Notes: generated by a model not told the origin, from the letters alone. 64,000 bases of DNA from Solirubrobacteraceae bacterium (GCA_030690545.1 JAUYGN010000010.1:19812-83811); one strand, 5' to 3'; counted from the first letter of the stretch, positions 25,201 to 36,000 are shown. Program-made: numbers and translations.

Positions 25201-25586
25201 CGGTCGTTCTCGATTCATGGGCCGCTCTGGCCGTCATCAAGCGAGAAGCCAGCGCGATGCGGGTGCTCGAGCTGCTCGGCGACGAGCAGCCGCTGATGAG
25301 CTGGATCAACCTCGGAGAGATCGCGTACCTCGAGGAGCGTCGCCTCGGCCGCCTCCGCGCCGATGAGATCGTCGATGCGCTGGCACGTGCGGTGCGCGCC
25401 GAGCTCCCCGACGTCGCGCTCGTCAGAGCGGCCGCGCACTGCAAGGCGCAAGGCGGGCTCTCGTACGCGGACGCCTTCGCGGCGGCGACCGCGATCCGTC
25501 ACGACGCCGACCTGCTGACCGGCGACGACGAGCTCGTCGCGTTGCACGCGCGCGACGGCCTGCGCGTCGTCGACGTGCGTCATTGA
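25197..25586 (+). CDS. vapC: VapC-type PIN-domain ribonuclease toxin
   Basis: 129 aa, normal for VapC. The four acidic PIN positions are visible: Asp in VVLDSWAALA, Glu in NLGEIAYLEE, Asp in LSYADAFAAATA and Asp in LLTGDDELV. PIN toxins are Mg-dependent RNases that cleave tRNA or rRNA. It is preceded by and overlaps its antitoxin gene. Confidence 0.87.
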   Translation: MTVVLDSWAALAVIKREASAMRVLELLGDEQPLMSWINLGEIAYLEERRLGRLRADEIVDALARAVRAELPDVALVRAAAHCKAQGGLSYADAFAAATAIRHDADLLTGDDELVALHARDGLRVVDVRH

Positions 25587-25657
25587 CGACGCCCGCCGCG
25601 GGAACCGCTCTCAGGGGAGGCGCGATCGTCTGGCGGCAGGATCTATCGTTGCGCCCC

Positions 25658-26239
25658 ATGGCCAGGCAGCGATCACGGCGCTCCTTCGGAAAGCTCGGGC
25701 GGCGCGCGATGCATCGCCGCTACGAGGTCGCGGCGGAGGCCGGCGACGCCGACGCGATGCTCTTCCTCGCCACGGTGCGCGCGCGTGACGATCCCGAGGC
25801 GTCGCGCGTCTGGTTTCGCCGCTCCGCGGAGGCCGGCAACGTCCACGCGATGTACATCGTCGGCCTGCTGCTCGAGCCGCGCGAGGCCGACGCCTCACGG
25901 AGCTGGCTCGAGCGGGCGGCCGAGCACGGGCACGTCGACGCGATGATCAAGCTCGGTGTGCTCGCGCAGGAGGTGGGCAAGAAGGGCGAGGCCCGGCAGC
26001 GCTACGCGCGGGCGGCCGACCGCGGCAGCGTGATCGCGATGTTCAACCTCGGCCTGCTGCTGGAGGGCAGCGATCGCGACGCGGCGCGCGGGTGGTATGA
26101 GAAGGCCGTCGACGGCGGCGACGTCGACGCGATGTTCAACCTCGGCCGGCTGATCGAGGGCGACGAGCCGGACGCCGCACGCGAGCTCTGGGAGCGCGCC
26201 GCCGCGGCGGGGCAGCCGGAGGCCCAGGAGCGCCTGTAG
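25658..26239 (+). CDS. Sel1-like repeat protein
   Basis: 193 aa. After a basic N-terminus, about five Sel1-like (TPR-related) helical repeats of 34-36 residues run through the protein: AAEAGDADAMLFLATV, SAEAGNVHAMYIVGLL, AAEHGHVDAMIKLGVL, AADRGSVIAMFNLGLL and AVDGGDVDAMFNLGRL. Such repeats are protein-binding scaffolds. No signal peptide is seen, so it is probably cytosolic. TATCGT (25644-25649) lies 8 bases before the ATG, and the upstream in-frame codons overlapping vapC are rejected as a start. The client is unknown. Confidence 0.8.
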   Translation: MARQRSRRSFGKLGRRAMHRRYEVAAEAGDADAMLFLATVRARDDPEASRVWFRRSAEAGNVHAMYIVGLLLEPREADASRSWLERAAEHGHVDAMIKLGVLAQEVGKKGEARQRYARAADRGSVIAMFNLGLLLEGSDRDAARGWYEKAVDGGDVDAMFNLGRLIEGDEPDAARELWERAAAAGQPEAQERL

Positions 26240-26269
26240 TCCCAGGCGCTGCGCCCGCGGGCGTCCGGT

Positions 26270-27571
26270 CTACGCCGCCTGCGCCAGGACCGGCGCCGCC
26301 GTCGCCTCGCGGACCGATGCCGCCGTGATCTGGACGAGGTGGCGCAGCTCCTCGCTGCTGATCGCCAGCGGCGGCATCAGCACGACGACGTCGCCCAGCG
26401 GCCGCACGATCGCGCCGCGCCGGCGCGCGGCGAGCGTGACCTGATGGCCGATGCGGGCCGCGAGCGGGAAGCCCTCGAGCTCGATGCCGACCATGAAGCC
26501 GCGCCGGCGGACCTCCGCGACGCGGCGCAGCGGCGCGACGAACTCGTCGAGCAGGTCGCCGAGCAGGTCGATCTTCGGCCCCAGCGCCTCGAGCGTGCGC
26601 TCGCGCTCGAAGACGTCGAGCGTCGCGAGCGCGGCTGCGCAGGCGAGCGGGTTGCCGGTGTAGGTATGGCCGTGGAAGAAGGTCCGCAGGTCCTCGTGCG
26701 CGCCGAGGAAGGACTCGTAGATGCGCTCCGACGCGAGCGTCGCCGCGAGCGGCATGTAGCCGCCGGTCAAGCCCTTGGCGACGCACATGAGGTCCGGCGC
26801 GACGTCCTCCTGCTCGCAGGCGAACATCGTTCCCGTGCGCCCGAAGCCCGTCGCGACCTCGTCGCAGATCAGCAGCACGTCGTGCTCGTCGCACAGCTCG
26901 CGGACCGCCCGCAGGTAGCCGTCGGGGTGCGTGACGATCCCGGCCGCGCCCTGCACGAGCGGCTCGACGATGACCGCCGCGACCTCGCCGGCGTGCGCGC
27001 GCAGCAGTACCTCCATGTGGCCCGCGTCGCCCGGCTCGGCCTGCCAGGACTTGAACAGCAGCGGCCCGAAGCAGGCATGGAAGAGCTCCATCCCGCCGAC
27101 GGAGACCGAGCCGATCGTGTCGCCGTGGTAGGCGTCGCGCAGCGTGATGAAGCCGTTGCGGCCGAGCTCGCCGCGCTGGCGCCAGTGCTGAAATGCCATC
27201 TTCAGCGCGACCTCGGCGGCGGTCGAGCCGTTGTCGGAGTAGAAGACGCGGCTCAGCCCGCGCGGCGCGAGCTCGACGAGTCGCTGGGCGAGCTCGATCG
27301 CGCCGGGGTGCGAGAGGCCGAGCATCGTCGTGTGCGCGACGCGCTGCAGCTGCTCGCGTACGGCGCGGTCGATCGCCGGATGGGCGTGGCCGTGGATGTT
27401 GCACCACAGCGACGAGACGCCGTCGAGGTAGGCGTTGCCCTCCGAGTCGTACAGCGTGCAGCCGGCCGCGCGCTCGATGATCAGCGGCTCTTCCTCGCAC
27501 CAGCCCTGCTGCTGCGTGAACGGGTGCCAGAGCACCCGCTTGTCGATGTCTGCGAGCTCCCGCGTGGTCAT
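26270..27571 (-). CDS. bioA: adenosylmethionine-8-amino-7-oxononanoate aminotransferase
   Basis: 433 aa, the usual size. Class III aminotransferase features: HPFTQQ near the N-terminus (BioA-specific), the DAYHGDTIGSVSVGG stretch, LLICDEVATGFGRTG (Asp for the PLP pyridine nitrogen) and the PLP lysine in VAKGLTGGYMPLAAT. It makes 7,8-diaminopelargonate in biotin synthesis. It is separated from bioB-bioF-bioD by an oppositely oriented gene. The ATG at 27571 is chosen because it sits just before the conserved region and an upstream extension is Arg-rich shadow sequence. Confidence 0.92.
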   Translation of the reverse strand: MTTRELADIDKRVLWHPFTQQQGWCEEEPLIIERAAGCTLYDSEGNAYLDGVSSLWCNIHGHAHPAIDRAVREQLQRVAHTTMLGLSHPGAIELAQRLVELAPRGLSRVFYSDNGSTAAEVALKMAFQHWRQRGELGRNGFITLRDAYHGDTIGSVSVGGMELFHACFGPLLFKSWQAEPGDAGHMEVLLRAHAGEVAAVIVEPLVQGAAGIVTHPDGYLRAVRELCDEHDVLLICDEVATGFGRTGTMFACEQEDVAPDLMCVAKGLTGGYMPLAATLASERIYESFLGAHEDLRTFFHGHTYTGNPLACAAALATLDVFERERTLEALGPKIDLLGDLLDEFVAPLRRVAEVRRRGFMVGIELEGFPLAARIGHQVTLAARRRGAIVRPLGDVVVLMPPLAISSEELRHLVQITAASVREATAAPVLAQAA

Positions 27572-27660
27572 GGGCGTGACCCTAAGCACGGGTGCGGACG
27601 AACCGCCGCGCGTGCCGGGGTGACCCCTCGGCGCCCTCCGGCGAATACGCTCCCACGCCC

Positions 27661-29169
27661 GTGCGACGCCTGCCCGAACCACCGCTCAGCCTGATCGTCT
27701 TCGTCGTCGGCCTGAGCATCCTCGGTGCGGAGATCGCCGCCGCGCGGCTGCTGGCGCCGTACTTCGGCGCATCGACGATCGTCTGGGCGAACACGATCGG
27801 GATCGTGCTCGTCGCGCTGTCGATCGGCTACTGGTACGGCGGCCGGCTCGCCGATCGCAACCCGACGCTTGAGGGCCTCTACCGGATCGTGCTGCTGTCG
27901 GGGCTGCTGCTGTCGGTCGTCCCGTTCGTCGCCGACCCGTTCCTGCGCGTCGCCGTCGACGCGCTCGACGCGATCTCCGCCGGCGCGTTCGTCGGCTCGC
28001 TGGTCGGCGTCGTCGTGCTGATCGCGACGCCGGTGCTCGTCTCGGGCGCGGTCGCTCCCTACGCGCTGCGCCTGGCGGTCAAGGACGTCGCCGAGGCGGG
28101 CACGGTCTCCGGGCGCCTGTACGCGATCTCGACCGTCGGCTCGCTGCTGGGGACGTTCTCCTCGGCGCTCGTGCTGATCCCGCTGATCGGCACGCGGCGG
28201 ACGTTCATCCTCTACGGCCTGGCGCTCGTCGTGATCGGGGTCTACGGCCTCGCCAGACGGCGACTGGTGCTCCTGCCGGCGGTCGTCGCGGTCGCGCTCG
28301 TGATGCCGTTCGGCACGATCAAGGGGGAGACCGAGGCCGGCGCGCGCGTGATCCACGAGACCGACACCGAGTACCAGTACGCCCGCGTCGTGCAGAGCGC
28401 CAACGGCACCCGCACGCTCGAGCTCAACGAGGGCCAGGCAGTGCACTCGCTGCGCCGGCCGAACTCGTATCTCACCGACAACATCTGGGACGACTACATG
28501 ATCGTCACCTTCGCCGCCCAGGACCGCCCGCCGGGGAAGGTGGCGATCCTCGGCAACGCGGCCGGCACGACCGCGCGCGCCTACGGCCACTACTTCCCGC
28601 GGACGCAGATCGACGGCGTCGAGATCGACGGCGAGCTGACCGAGATCGGGCGGCGCTACTTCGACATGCAGGCACCGGGCCTGCGCACGCACACCGCCGA
28701 CGCGCGCCCGTTCCTGCGCCGCACGAAGGAGCGCTACGACGCGATCTTCGTCGATGCCTACCGCCAGCCGTACATCCCGTTCTACCTCGCCACGCGCGAG
28801 TTCTTCGAGCTCGCGCGCGACCGCCTGAACCCGGGCGGGGTGGTCGTCGTCAACGCCGGCCACCCGGAGGGCTCCGACGATCTCGAGAAGGTGCTCGGCG
28901 CGACGATGGCGAGCGTCTTTCCGACCGTGCTGCGCGACCCGTCCCAGCGCGTCAACACGCTGCTGCTCGGCACCGCAGGCAGCGCCTCGGCGCAGCGCCT
29001 GCGCGACAACGCGGCGTCGCTGCCGCCCGACCTGCAGCCGCTGGCGATCGCCGCCGCCGGGCGGGTCGAGCCGCGCCTGCCCGGCGGCCGCGTCTACACC
29101 GACGACATCGCTCCGGTCGAGTGGTTGATCGACTCGTCGATCGTCAGCTTCGCGGCGGGCGGGGGCTGA
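27661..29169 (+). CDS. membrane protein fused to a spermidine synthase-like domain
   Basis: 502 aa. The first 215 residues carry about seven membrane helices (starting LSLIVFVVGLSILGAEIAAARLLAPYFG). The rest is a spermidine-synthase-like Rossmann domain: VAILGNAAGTTARAY (nucleotide loop), IDGVEIDGEL, and DAIFVDAYRQPYIPFYL. Such fused proteins are common in actinobacteria. The usual Asp-rich aminopropyl-transfer motif and a speD-type partner are not evident, so polyamine synthesis is doubtful. GTG at 27661 is preceded by TACGCT at 27646; an in-frame ATG at 27592 is an alternative. It lies between bioA and bioD but on the other strand. Confidence 0.75.
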   Translation: MRRLPEPPLSLIVFVVGLSILGAEIAAARLLAPYFGASTIVWANTIGIVLVALSIGYWYGGRLADRNPTLEGLYRIVLLSGLLLSVVPFVADPFLRVAVDALDAISAGAFVGSLVGVVVLIATPVLVSGAVAPYALRLAVKDVAEAGTVSGRLYAISTVGSLLGTFSSALVLIPLIGTRRTFILYGLALVVIGVYGLARRRLVLLPAVVAVALVMPFGTIKGETEAGARVIHETDTEYQYARVVQSANGTRTLELNEGQAVHSLRRPNSYLTDNIWDDYMIVTFAAQDRPPGKVAILGNAAGTTARAYGHYFPRTQIDGVEIDGELTEIGRRYFDMQAPGLRTHTADARPFLRRTKERYDAIFVDAYRQPYIPFYLATREFFELARDRLNPGGVVVVNAGHPEGSDDLEKVLGATMASVFPTVLRDPSQRVNTLLLGTAGSASAQRLRDNAASLPPDLQPLAIAAAGRVEPRLPGGRVYTDDIAPVEWLIDSSIVSFAAGGG

Positions 29170-29255
29170 TCAGGCGAGCGACGGTCGGGCAGGCCGCTGC
29201 GGCGCCGCCATCGCCGCCCGCGGCCGGCCCCGCCTGTCCTCGCCGTGCCGGACGG

Positions 29256-29936
29256 TCAGATCCAGCGAACGAACGCGAGCGCCGCGCCGGCGCGCGCGAG
29301 GTCGTCGACGGCGCTGGTCGTCGCGGCGAGCGTCGCGACCTCGACGTCGCCGCGCTGCGCGATCGTCGCGCGGTTGGAGCGCTCCAACACGGTCGGCTCG
29401 TCGGGCCACGGCGTGAGCACGACGGCGCGCACGTCCAGCCCGGCGCCGCGGGCGGCCTCGATCGTCAGCAGCGAGTGGTTGATCGTGCCCAGGCCCGGCC
29501 GCGCGGCGACGACGAGCGGCAGGCCGAGCGCGACGGCGAGGTCGCGCACGTCGAAGTCCCCGAATGGGACGAGCAGCCCCCCGACGCCTTCGACGACGAG
29601 CACGTCCGCGCCGGTCGCCGCCGCACGCGCAGCGGCGACGAGCGCGTCGAGGTCGAGCATCCGTCCCGCCAGCTCGGCCGCGAGGTGCGGCGAGACCGCG
29701 GGTCCGAACGTCGCGCTCGTCACGTCCTCGGGCAGCATGCCCGCGGCGGCCGCGAGCAGCTCGTGGTCGGGCGGCCAGCCGGCGCCGGTGCCGGGCGCGT
29801 CGAGGCCCGTCACGACGGGCTTGAAGGCCGCGACGCGCTCGCCCCGCGCGCGCAACGCCGCGACGATCGCCGCGGCCACGACGGTCTTGCCGGCGCCGGT
29901 GTCGGTGCCCGTGACGAAGCAGCCGCGCGGGGACAC
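29256..29936 (-). CDS. bioD: dethiobiotin synthetase
   Basis: 226 aa. P-loop GTDTGAGKT (about 10-18), KPVVTG, and VVEGVGGLLVPF are the BioD signatures. It closes the ureido ring of dethiobiotin from diaminopelargonate, CO2 and ATP. It begins with GTG, 9 bases after bioF, and is the last gene of the minus-strand biotin operon. Confidence 0.9.
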   Translation of the reverse strand: MSPRGCFVTGTDTGAGKTVVAAAIVAALRARGERVAAFKPVVTGLDAPGTGAGWPPDHELLAAAAGMLPEDVTSATFGPAVSPHLAAELAGRMLDLDALVAAARAAATGADVLVVEGVGGLLVPFGDFDVRDLAVALGLPLVVAARPGLGTINHSLLTIEAARGAGLDVRAVVLTPWPDEPTVLERSNRATIAQRGDVEVATLAATTSAVDDLARAGAALAFVRWI

Positions 29937-29945
29937 GCGCCGCCG

Positions 29946-31196
<1,251 letters not shown>

Positions 31197-31203
31197 GGGA
31201 CCG

Positions 31204-32439
31204 TCAGCCTCGCGCCGGCGGCGCCGCCGAAGCCGGTGCCGGCGCGGCAGCGATCCCAGCACCGAGCGCGACCTCGCCGGCACCGGGGCGCGGCTTGCCC
31301 GAGACCTCGGGCCGCGGCGGGATCGGGCCGCGCTTGCGCGCGAAGCGCAGCTGCGTCGATGGATCCCACAGCCGCACGTCGAGGCCCGCGAAGGGACCGT
31401 CGCCGTCGGAGCCCGCCGCATCGGAGACCGCGGCGGGCGTCTCGCCCTCGAGCCAGCCGCTGCGGTTGTCGGGACGCGGGTCGGAGCCGTTGTCGGGCTG
31501 GCGCGCAACGTTCAGGCCGAGGTCCTCGAACATCGCGCGGTCCTCGTCGGGCGTGTTGCCGAGCGTCGTCAGGAAGTTGCCCATCATGACGCCGTTGATG
31601 CCCGCGCGGACGGCGAGCTGCTGCAGCTCGCCGATGTTCTCGACGCGCCCGCCGCAGAGCCGGAACAGCGCGTCGGGCAGGATCAGGCGGAAGATCGCGA
31701 TCCACTTCACGGCCTCCCACGGATCCATGTGCTCGCGGTCGCCGAACTTCGTCCCGGGGCGCGGGTTGAGCAGGTTGATCGGCACCGACGTCGGGTCGAT
31801 CGCGGCGAGCTCGAAGGCCATCTCGACGCGCTGCTCGCGCGACTCGCCGAGGTTGAGGATCCCGCCGACGCACGTCTCCAACCCCGCCTCGCGGACCGCG
31901 TCGATCGTCCGCAGCCGGCCCTCGTAGCGGACCGTCTGCGAGACCTCGGGGTAGTAGGACTCGGCCGTCTCGACGTTGTGGTGCACGCGCTGCACGCCGG
32001 CGTCCTTGAGCGCCTTCGCGCGCGCCGGCGACATGTGCCCGATCGACGCGCAGCGCTTGAGGTTCGTGTGCTGCGCGACGAGCCGCGTGCCCTCCAGCAC
32101 CTTCTGGAAGTCGCGCTTGGACAGCCCCTGGCCCTGCGTGACCATGCAGAAGCGGTGTGCGCCGGCGGCCTCGGCGGCGCGCGCGTGCTCGAGGATCTGC
32201 TCGGGCTCCATCATCGCGTGCATCGGCGTCTCGGCCTCGGCGAAGCGCGACTGGGCGCAGAAGCCGCAGTCCTGCGCGCAGCCGCCGGACTTCGCGTTGA
32301 CGAGCGAGCACATGTCGGTCGCGTCCTCGAAGCGCTCGACGCGCGCCTGCCAGGCGCGCTCGATCAGCGCCTCGATCGCCGCGTGGTCCTCGAGCTCGCC
32401 GAGCGCGAGCGCCTCCTCGCGCGTGATCAGGGGTGCCAT
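31204..32439 (-). CDS. bioB: biotin synthase
   Basis: 411 aa. Radical SAM cluster CAQDCGFCAQS (CX3CX2C), the HHNVETAESYYPE block, GGILNLGESREQRVEMA, and the Arg/Asn residues of NLLNPRPGTKF identify BioB, which inserts sulphur into dethiobiotin. The last 90 residues are a low-complexity, Pro/Ala-rich extension beyond the normal C-terminus. It starts 31 bases after xthA and precedes bioF by 7 bases. Confidence 0.92.
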   Translation of the reverse strand: MAPLITREEALALGELEDHAAIEALIERAWQARVERFEDATDMCSLVNAKSGGCAQDCGFCAQSRFAEAETPMHAMMEPEQILEHARAAEAAGAHRFCMVTQGQGLSKRDFQKVLEGTRLVAQHTNLKRCASIGHMSPARAKALKDAGVQRVHHNVETAESYYPEVSQTVRYEGRLRTIDAVREAGLETCVGGILNLGESREQRVEMAFELAAIDPTSVPINLLNPRPGTKFGDREHMDPWEAVKWIAIFRLILPDALFRLCGGRVENIGELQQLAVRAGINGVMMGNFLTTLGNTPDEDRAMFEDLGLNVARQPDNGSDPRPDNRSGWLEGETPAAVSDAAGSDGDGPFAGLDVRLWDPSTQLRFARKRGPIPPRPEVSGKPRPGAGEVALGAGIAAAPAPASAAPPARG

Positions 32440-32470
32440 CGCGCCGCAGACTGCCAGTCGCGCCGGACGG

Positions 32471-33259
32471 TCAGTCGGCCCATTGCGCGACGAGCGGCGC
32501 GTGGTCGGAGGGCTTGGTCCCCTTGCGGTAGTCGCGCTCGATGCCGACCCGCTCGAGCGCCGGCGCGAGCCGCTGCGAGACGAGGACGAGGTCGATCCGC
32601 AGGCCGAGGCCGCGATGGAAGTGCCCCTGCCGGTAGTCCCACCACGTGAAGTGCGCGCCGTCGGGATCGAGCACGCGGTAGGCGTCGACGAGCCCGCCGG
32701 CCTGCAGCAGCGCGTCGATCCGCGAGCGCTCCTCGCCGGTCACGTGCGTCGAGGTCGCGAAGGCCGCCGGGTCGTAGACGTCGACGTCGGCCGGCGCGAC
32801 GTTGAAGTCGCCGGCGACCGCGAGTGGCGCTCCGCCGCCGCCGTCGGACCGCAGCGCGCTCACCCGCGCCGCCGCGGCGTCGAGGAACGCGAGCTTCTCG
32901 ACGAACGTCGGCGAGCCGACCTCGCGACCGTTCGGGACGTACGTGCTGATGACGCGCACGCCTCCGACGGTCGCCTCGATCCAGCGTGCCTCGTCGTCGC
33001 GCAGCTCGCCGGGCAGCCCGCTGACGGGATCCTCCAGCGCCAGCTCGGCGCGGGCCACGATCGCGACGCCGGCCCAGCGCCCGGCCGAGTGATGGACGGC
33101 GTGGTATCCCGCCGCGGCCAGCTCGTCGGCCGGGAAGGCGGCGTCCTCGCACTTCGTCTCCTGCAGGCAGACGACGTCGGGCGCGTGCTCGGCGAGGAGC
33201 TCGAGCACGCGCGGCAGGCGCATCTTCAGCGAGTTGACGTTCCAGGTGACGAGCTGCAT
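32471..33259 (-). CDS. xthA: exodeoxyribonuclease III / AP endonuclease family
   Basis: 262 aa. Exo III-type EEP fold: WNVNSLKMRLPRVL, CLQETKCED (catalytic Glu), STYVPNG, AVAGDFNVAP (Asp/Asn), and the final PSDHAPLVAQW (Asp-His). It repairs abasic sites and has 3' exonuclease activity. It lies between a biotin-carrier gene (34 bases upstream) and bioB (31 bases downstream) on the same strand, so it may share their transcript although its function is unrelated. Confidence 0.9.
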   Translation of the reverse strand: MQLVTWNVNSLKMRLPRVLELLAEHAPDVVCLQETKCEDAAFPADELAAAGYHAVHHSAGRWAGVAIVARAELALEDPVSGLPGELRDDEARWIEATVGGVRVISTYVPNGREVGSPTFVEKLAFLDAAAARVSALRSDGGGGAPLAVAGDFNVAPADVDVYDPAAFATSTHVTGEERSRIDALLQAGGLVDAYRVLDPDGAHFTWWDYRQGHFHRGLGLRIDLVLVSQRLAPALERVGIERDYRKGTKPSDHAPLVAQWAD

Positions 33260-33293
33260 GGGCGGCGACGAAGGCTACGCCGCCCGCGCGTTC

Positions 33294-33506
33294 CTAGCCC
33301 AGGATGACGAGCGTGTCGCCCTCGTCGACGGGCTGACCCTCCTCGCAGAGGATCTCCGCGACGACGCCCGGATCCTCCGCTTCGACGGGCATCTCCATCT
33401 TCATCGACTCGAGCGTGACGACCGTGTCGCCCTCCTCGATCTGGTCGCCGACCTTGCACTCGAGCCTCCAGACGATGCCCGTGATGTGGGCCTGCACCTC
33501 AACCAT
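33294..33506 (-). CDS. small stand-alone biotinyl/lipoyl carrier protein
   Basis: 70 aa, only the carrier domain. ESMKMEMPV holds the lysine normally biotinylated, placed at the hairpin tip between VVTLESM and PVEAEDPGVV, and the end DEGDTLVILG is the usual last strand. In actinobacteria such short carriers accompany biotin-dependent carboxylases, but no carboxylase gene is nearby. It heads the minus-strand group xthA-bioB-bioF-bioD, which supports biotin as the cofactor. GAGACG-type spacing before the ATG is weak. Confidence 0.85.
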   Translation of the reverse strand: MVEVQAHITGIVWRLECKVGDQIEEGDTVVTLESMKMEMPVEAEDPGVVAEILCEEGQPVDEGDTLVILG

Positions 33507-33556
33507 TGCGTCTCCTTGTCGCGGGCACGGCAGCGTGTGGCAGAGTAGCCGCCGGT

Positions 33557-34240
33557 ATGGACGCCGCCACGATCGTGATCGTCACCGCCCACGACGAGGC
33601 CGACCGGCTCGGCGAGACGCTCGCCGCGCTCGAAGCCGCCTTCCCGGGCGCCCGCGTGATCGTCGCCGACGACGGCTCCACCGACGGCACCGCTGCGGTC
33701 GCCGAGCGCGCCGGCGCGGAGGTCGTCCGCAGCGAGCGCGCGATCGGCAAGGGCGGCGCCGCGACGCTCGCCGCGCGGCGCGTCCTGAGCCGCGCGCTCG
33801 AGCCCGACCCGCCGGTCTTCGTGCTCGTCGACGGCGACCTCGCCGGCAGCGCCGCTCGGTTGACCGAGCTCGCGGACGCCGTTCGCAAGGGACGCTGCGA
33901 CCTCGCGGTCGCCGTCTTCGCGTCGCGTGTCGGCGGCGGCTTCGGCTTCGCCGTCGGCTTCGCGCATCGCGCGATCCGCAAGCTCACCGGCCTGGACCTG
34001 CAGGCGCCGATCTCCGGCCAGCGCGCGCTCAGCGGGCCGGCGTTCGCGACCGTCGTCCCGTTCGCCCCGCGCTTCGGGATGGAGATCGGCATGACCGTCG
34101 ACGCCGCTCGCGCGGGCTTTCGCGTCGAGGAGATCGCGCTCGACCTCGCCCATCGCGCGACCGGGCGCACCTGGCGCGGCTTCCTGCATCGCGGCCGCCA
34201 GCTCGTCGACTTCCTCGCCGTCTACGCCAGCCGGCGCTGA
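33557..34240 (+). CDS. family 2 glycosyltransferase
   Basis: 227 aa. GT-A fold with VIVTAHDEADRLGETL, the nucleotide-sugar site DDGSTDGT (about 36-43) and the DxD-like VDGDLAG (about 95). Length and the lack of membrane helices resemble soluble dolichol-phosphate-mannose-synthase-type or glucosyl-3-phosphoglycerate-type enzymes; the substrate cannot be told. It is divergent from the biotin carrier gene. ATG at 33557 starts the conserved fold; the upstream in-frame start adds only 17 residues. Confidence 0.8.
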   Translation: MDAATIVIVTAHDEADRLGETLAALEAAFPGARVIVADDGSTDGTAAVAERAGAEVVRSERAIGKGGAATLAARRVLSRALEPDPPVFVLVDGDLAGSAARLTELADAVRKGRCDLAVAVFASRVGGGFGFAVGFAHRAIRKLTGLDLQAPISGQRALSGPAFATVVPFAPRFGMEIGMTVDAARAGFRVEEIALDLAHRATGRTWRGFLHRGRQLVDFLAVYASRR

Positions 34241-34503
34241 CGCGCGCGACTCGTGACGTCCGGTCGAGTCGCGAGCTCGGGACTTTGGACGATGGTCGGT
34301 TGGTCGTCTCCCCGACCGGATCTACGTTGCAGTGCATCACCGCTGGCGAGCTCTCCCGTCGTCGGTGGCGACATCGAGCATCGGCGTGGCGCGGGCCACG
34401 CTGGCGCTGACATTCCGAGGGCATCGGCCGGGGCCGTCCATCCTCCCGGCCCCGGCCGCGCCCTCGTGCACCTCCGTGGGCGCGCGCGGGTACGGTCCCC
34501 GGG

Positions 34504-35991
34504 GTGATCCTCGCGATCGACCAGGGAACGACCGGCACGACCTGCCTCGTGTTCGACGAGTCGGCCCAGCCGATCGGCCGCGCGTACCGCGAGTTCCGCC
34601 AGCACTTCCCCAGGCCCGGCTGGGTCGAGCACGACGCCGCCGAGATCTGGGAGGTGACCCGGGCCGTCGCGCTCGAGGCGCTCGACGACGCGGGCGTGGG
34701 CGGCGGCGACCTGCGGGCGATCGGGATCACCAACCAGCGCGAGACCGTCTGCGTCTGGGACCGGCAGACCGGCGAGCCGCTGCATCACGCGCTCGTCTGG
34801 CAGGACCGTCGCACCGCGCAGCGCTGCGACGCGCTGCGCAGCGCCGGCCACGAGCCGCTCGTGCGCACGCGCGCGGGGCTCGTGCTCGATCCGTACTTCA
34901 GCGCGACGAAGATCGAGTGGCTGCTCGAGCACGTCGACGGCCTGCGCGAGCGCGCGGAGTCCGGCCGCGCCGCCTTCGGGACGATCGACGCCTGGCTCGT
35001 CTTCAAGCTGACGGGAGAGCACCGCACCGACGTCACGAACGCCTCGCGCACGATGCTCTACGACATCCGCCGCGGCGACTGGGACGACGAGCTGCTGTCC
35101 CTGTTCGGCGACGTCCCGCGCGCCGCGCTGCCCGAGGTGCTGCCGAGCATCGGCGAGTTCGGCACGCTGCGCGGCGGCGCGCTCGGCGAGGATCACGACG
35201 GCGTCCCGGTGAGCGGGATCGCGGGCGATCAGCAGGCCGCGCTCTATGGGCAGGGCTGCCTCGACCCGGGCCTGGGCAAGAACACGTACGGCACCGGCTC
35301 GTTCGTGCTGCTGAACGCCGGCGACACCGCGCCGACCGCGCCCGCCGGCCTGCTGGCGACCGTCGCCTGGGGGATCGGCAACCGCACGATCTACGCGCTC
35401 GAGGCGGCGATCTTCATCACCGGCGCGGGCGTGCAGTGGCTGCGCGACGGCCTCGGGATCATCGAGGCGGCGGCCGAGACCGAGCAGCTCGCCGGCTCGC
35501 TTGACTCCAACGACGGCGTCTACTTCGTGCCGGCGCTGACGGGGCTGGGCTCACCGCACTGGGATCCCTACGCGCGCGGCACGATCGTCGGGCTGACGCG
35601 CGGCAGCACGCGCGCGCACCTCGCGCGCGCGACGCTCGAGGCGATCGCCTTCCAGACCGTCGACGCGGTGCAGGCGATGGAGGCGGCGTCCGGTCAGCCG
35701 CTGGAGGAGCTGCGCGCCGACGGCGGCGCGACCGTCAACCGCTGGCTGATGCAGTTTCAGGCCGACGTGCTCGGCGCGCCGGTCGCGGTCGCCGAGCTGA
35801 CCGAGACGACGGCGCTCGGCGCCGCGCTGCTGGCCGGGGTCGGGATCGGCGCATGGACGCAGGCGGACGTCGCGCGGCGCGACGGCGAGGGCGCCCGCTA
35901 CGAGCCGCGGATCGGCGCCGACGAGCGCGACGCGCTGATCTCGCAGTGGCGCCGGGCCGTAGAACGTGCTGGTGATTGGGCACGTGAGTAA
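34504..35991 (+). CDS. glpK: glycerol kinase
   Basis: 495 aa, full length. FGGY family: AIDQGTTGTTCLVFD, ITNQRETVCVWDR, LVWQDRRT, the catalytic Asp in GIAGDQQAALYGQ, GTGSFVLLN, and the ATP site GGATVNRWLMQFQAD. It makes glycerol 3-phosphate. The following acyltransferase gene, starting 9 bases after the stop, uses the same metabolite for phospholipid synthesis. GTG start; TACGGT (34491-34496) lies 7 bases upstream, so the mRNA is likely leaderless. Confidence 0.93.
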   Translation: MILAIDQGTTGTTCLVFDESAQPIGRAYREFRQHFPRPGWVEHDAAEIWEVTRAVALEALDDAGVGGGDLRAIGITNQRETVCVWDRQTGEPLHHALVWQDRRTAQRCDALRSAGHEPLVRTRAGLVLDPYFSATKIEWLLEHVDGLRERAESGRAAFGTIDAWLVFKLTGEHRTDVTNASRTMLYDIRRGDWDDELLSLFGDVPRAALPEVLPSIGEFGTLRGGALGEDHDGVPVSGIAGDQQAALYGQGCLDPGLGKNTYGTGSFVLLNAGDTAPTAPAGLLATVAWGIGNRTIYALEAAIFITGAGVQWLRDGLGIIEAAAETEQLAGSLDSNDGVYFVPALTGLGSPHWDPYARGTIVGLTRGSTRAHLARATLEAIAFQTVDAVQAMEAASGQPLEELRADGGATVNRWLMQFQADVLGAPVAVAELTETTALGAALLAGVGIGAWTQADVARRDGEGARYEPRIGADERDALISQWRRAVERAGDWARE

Positions 35992-36000
35992 GGTTGCACG

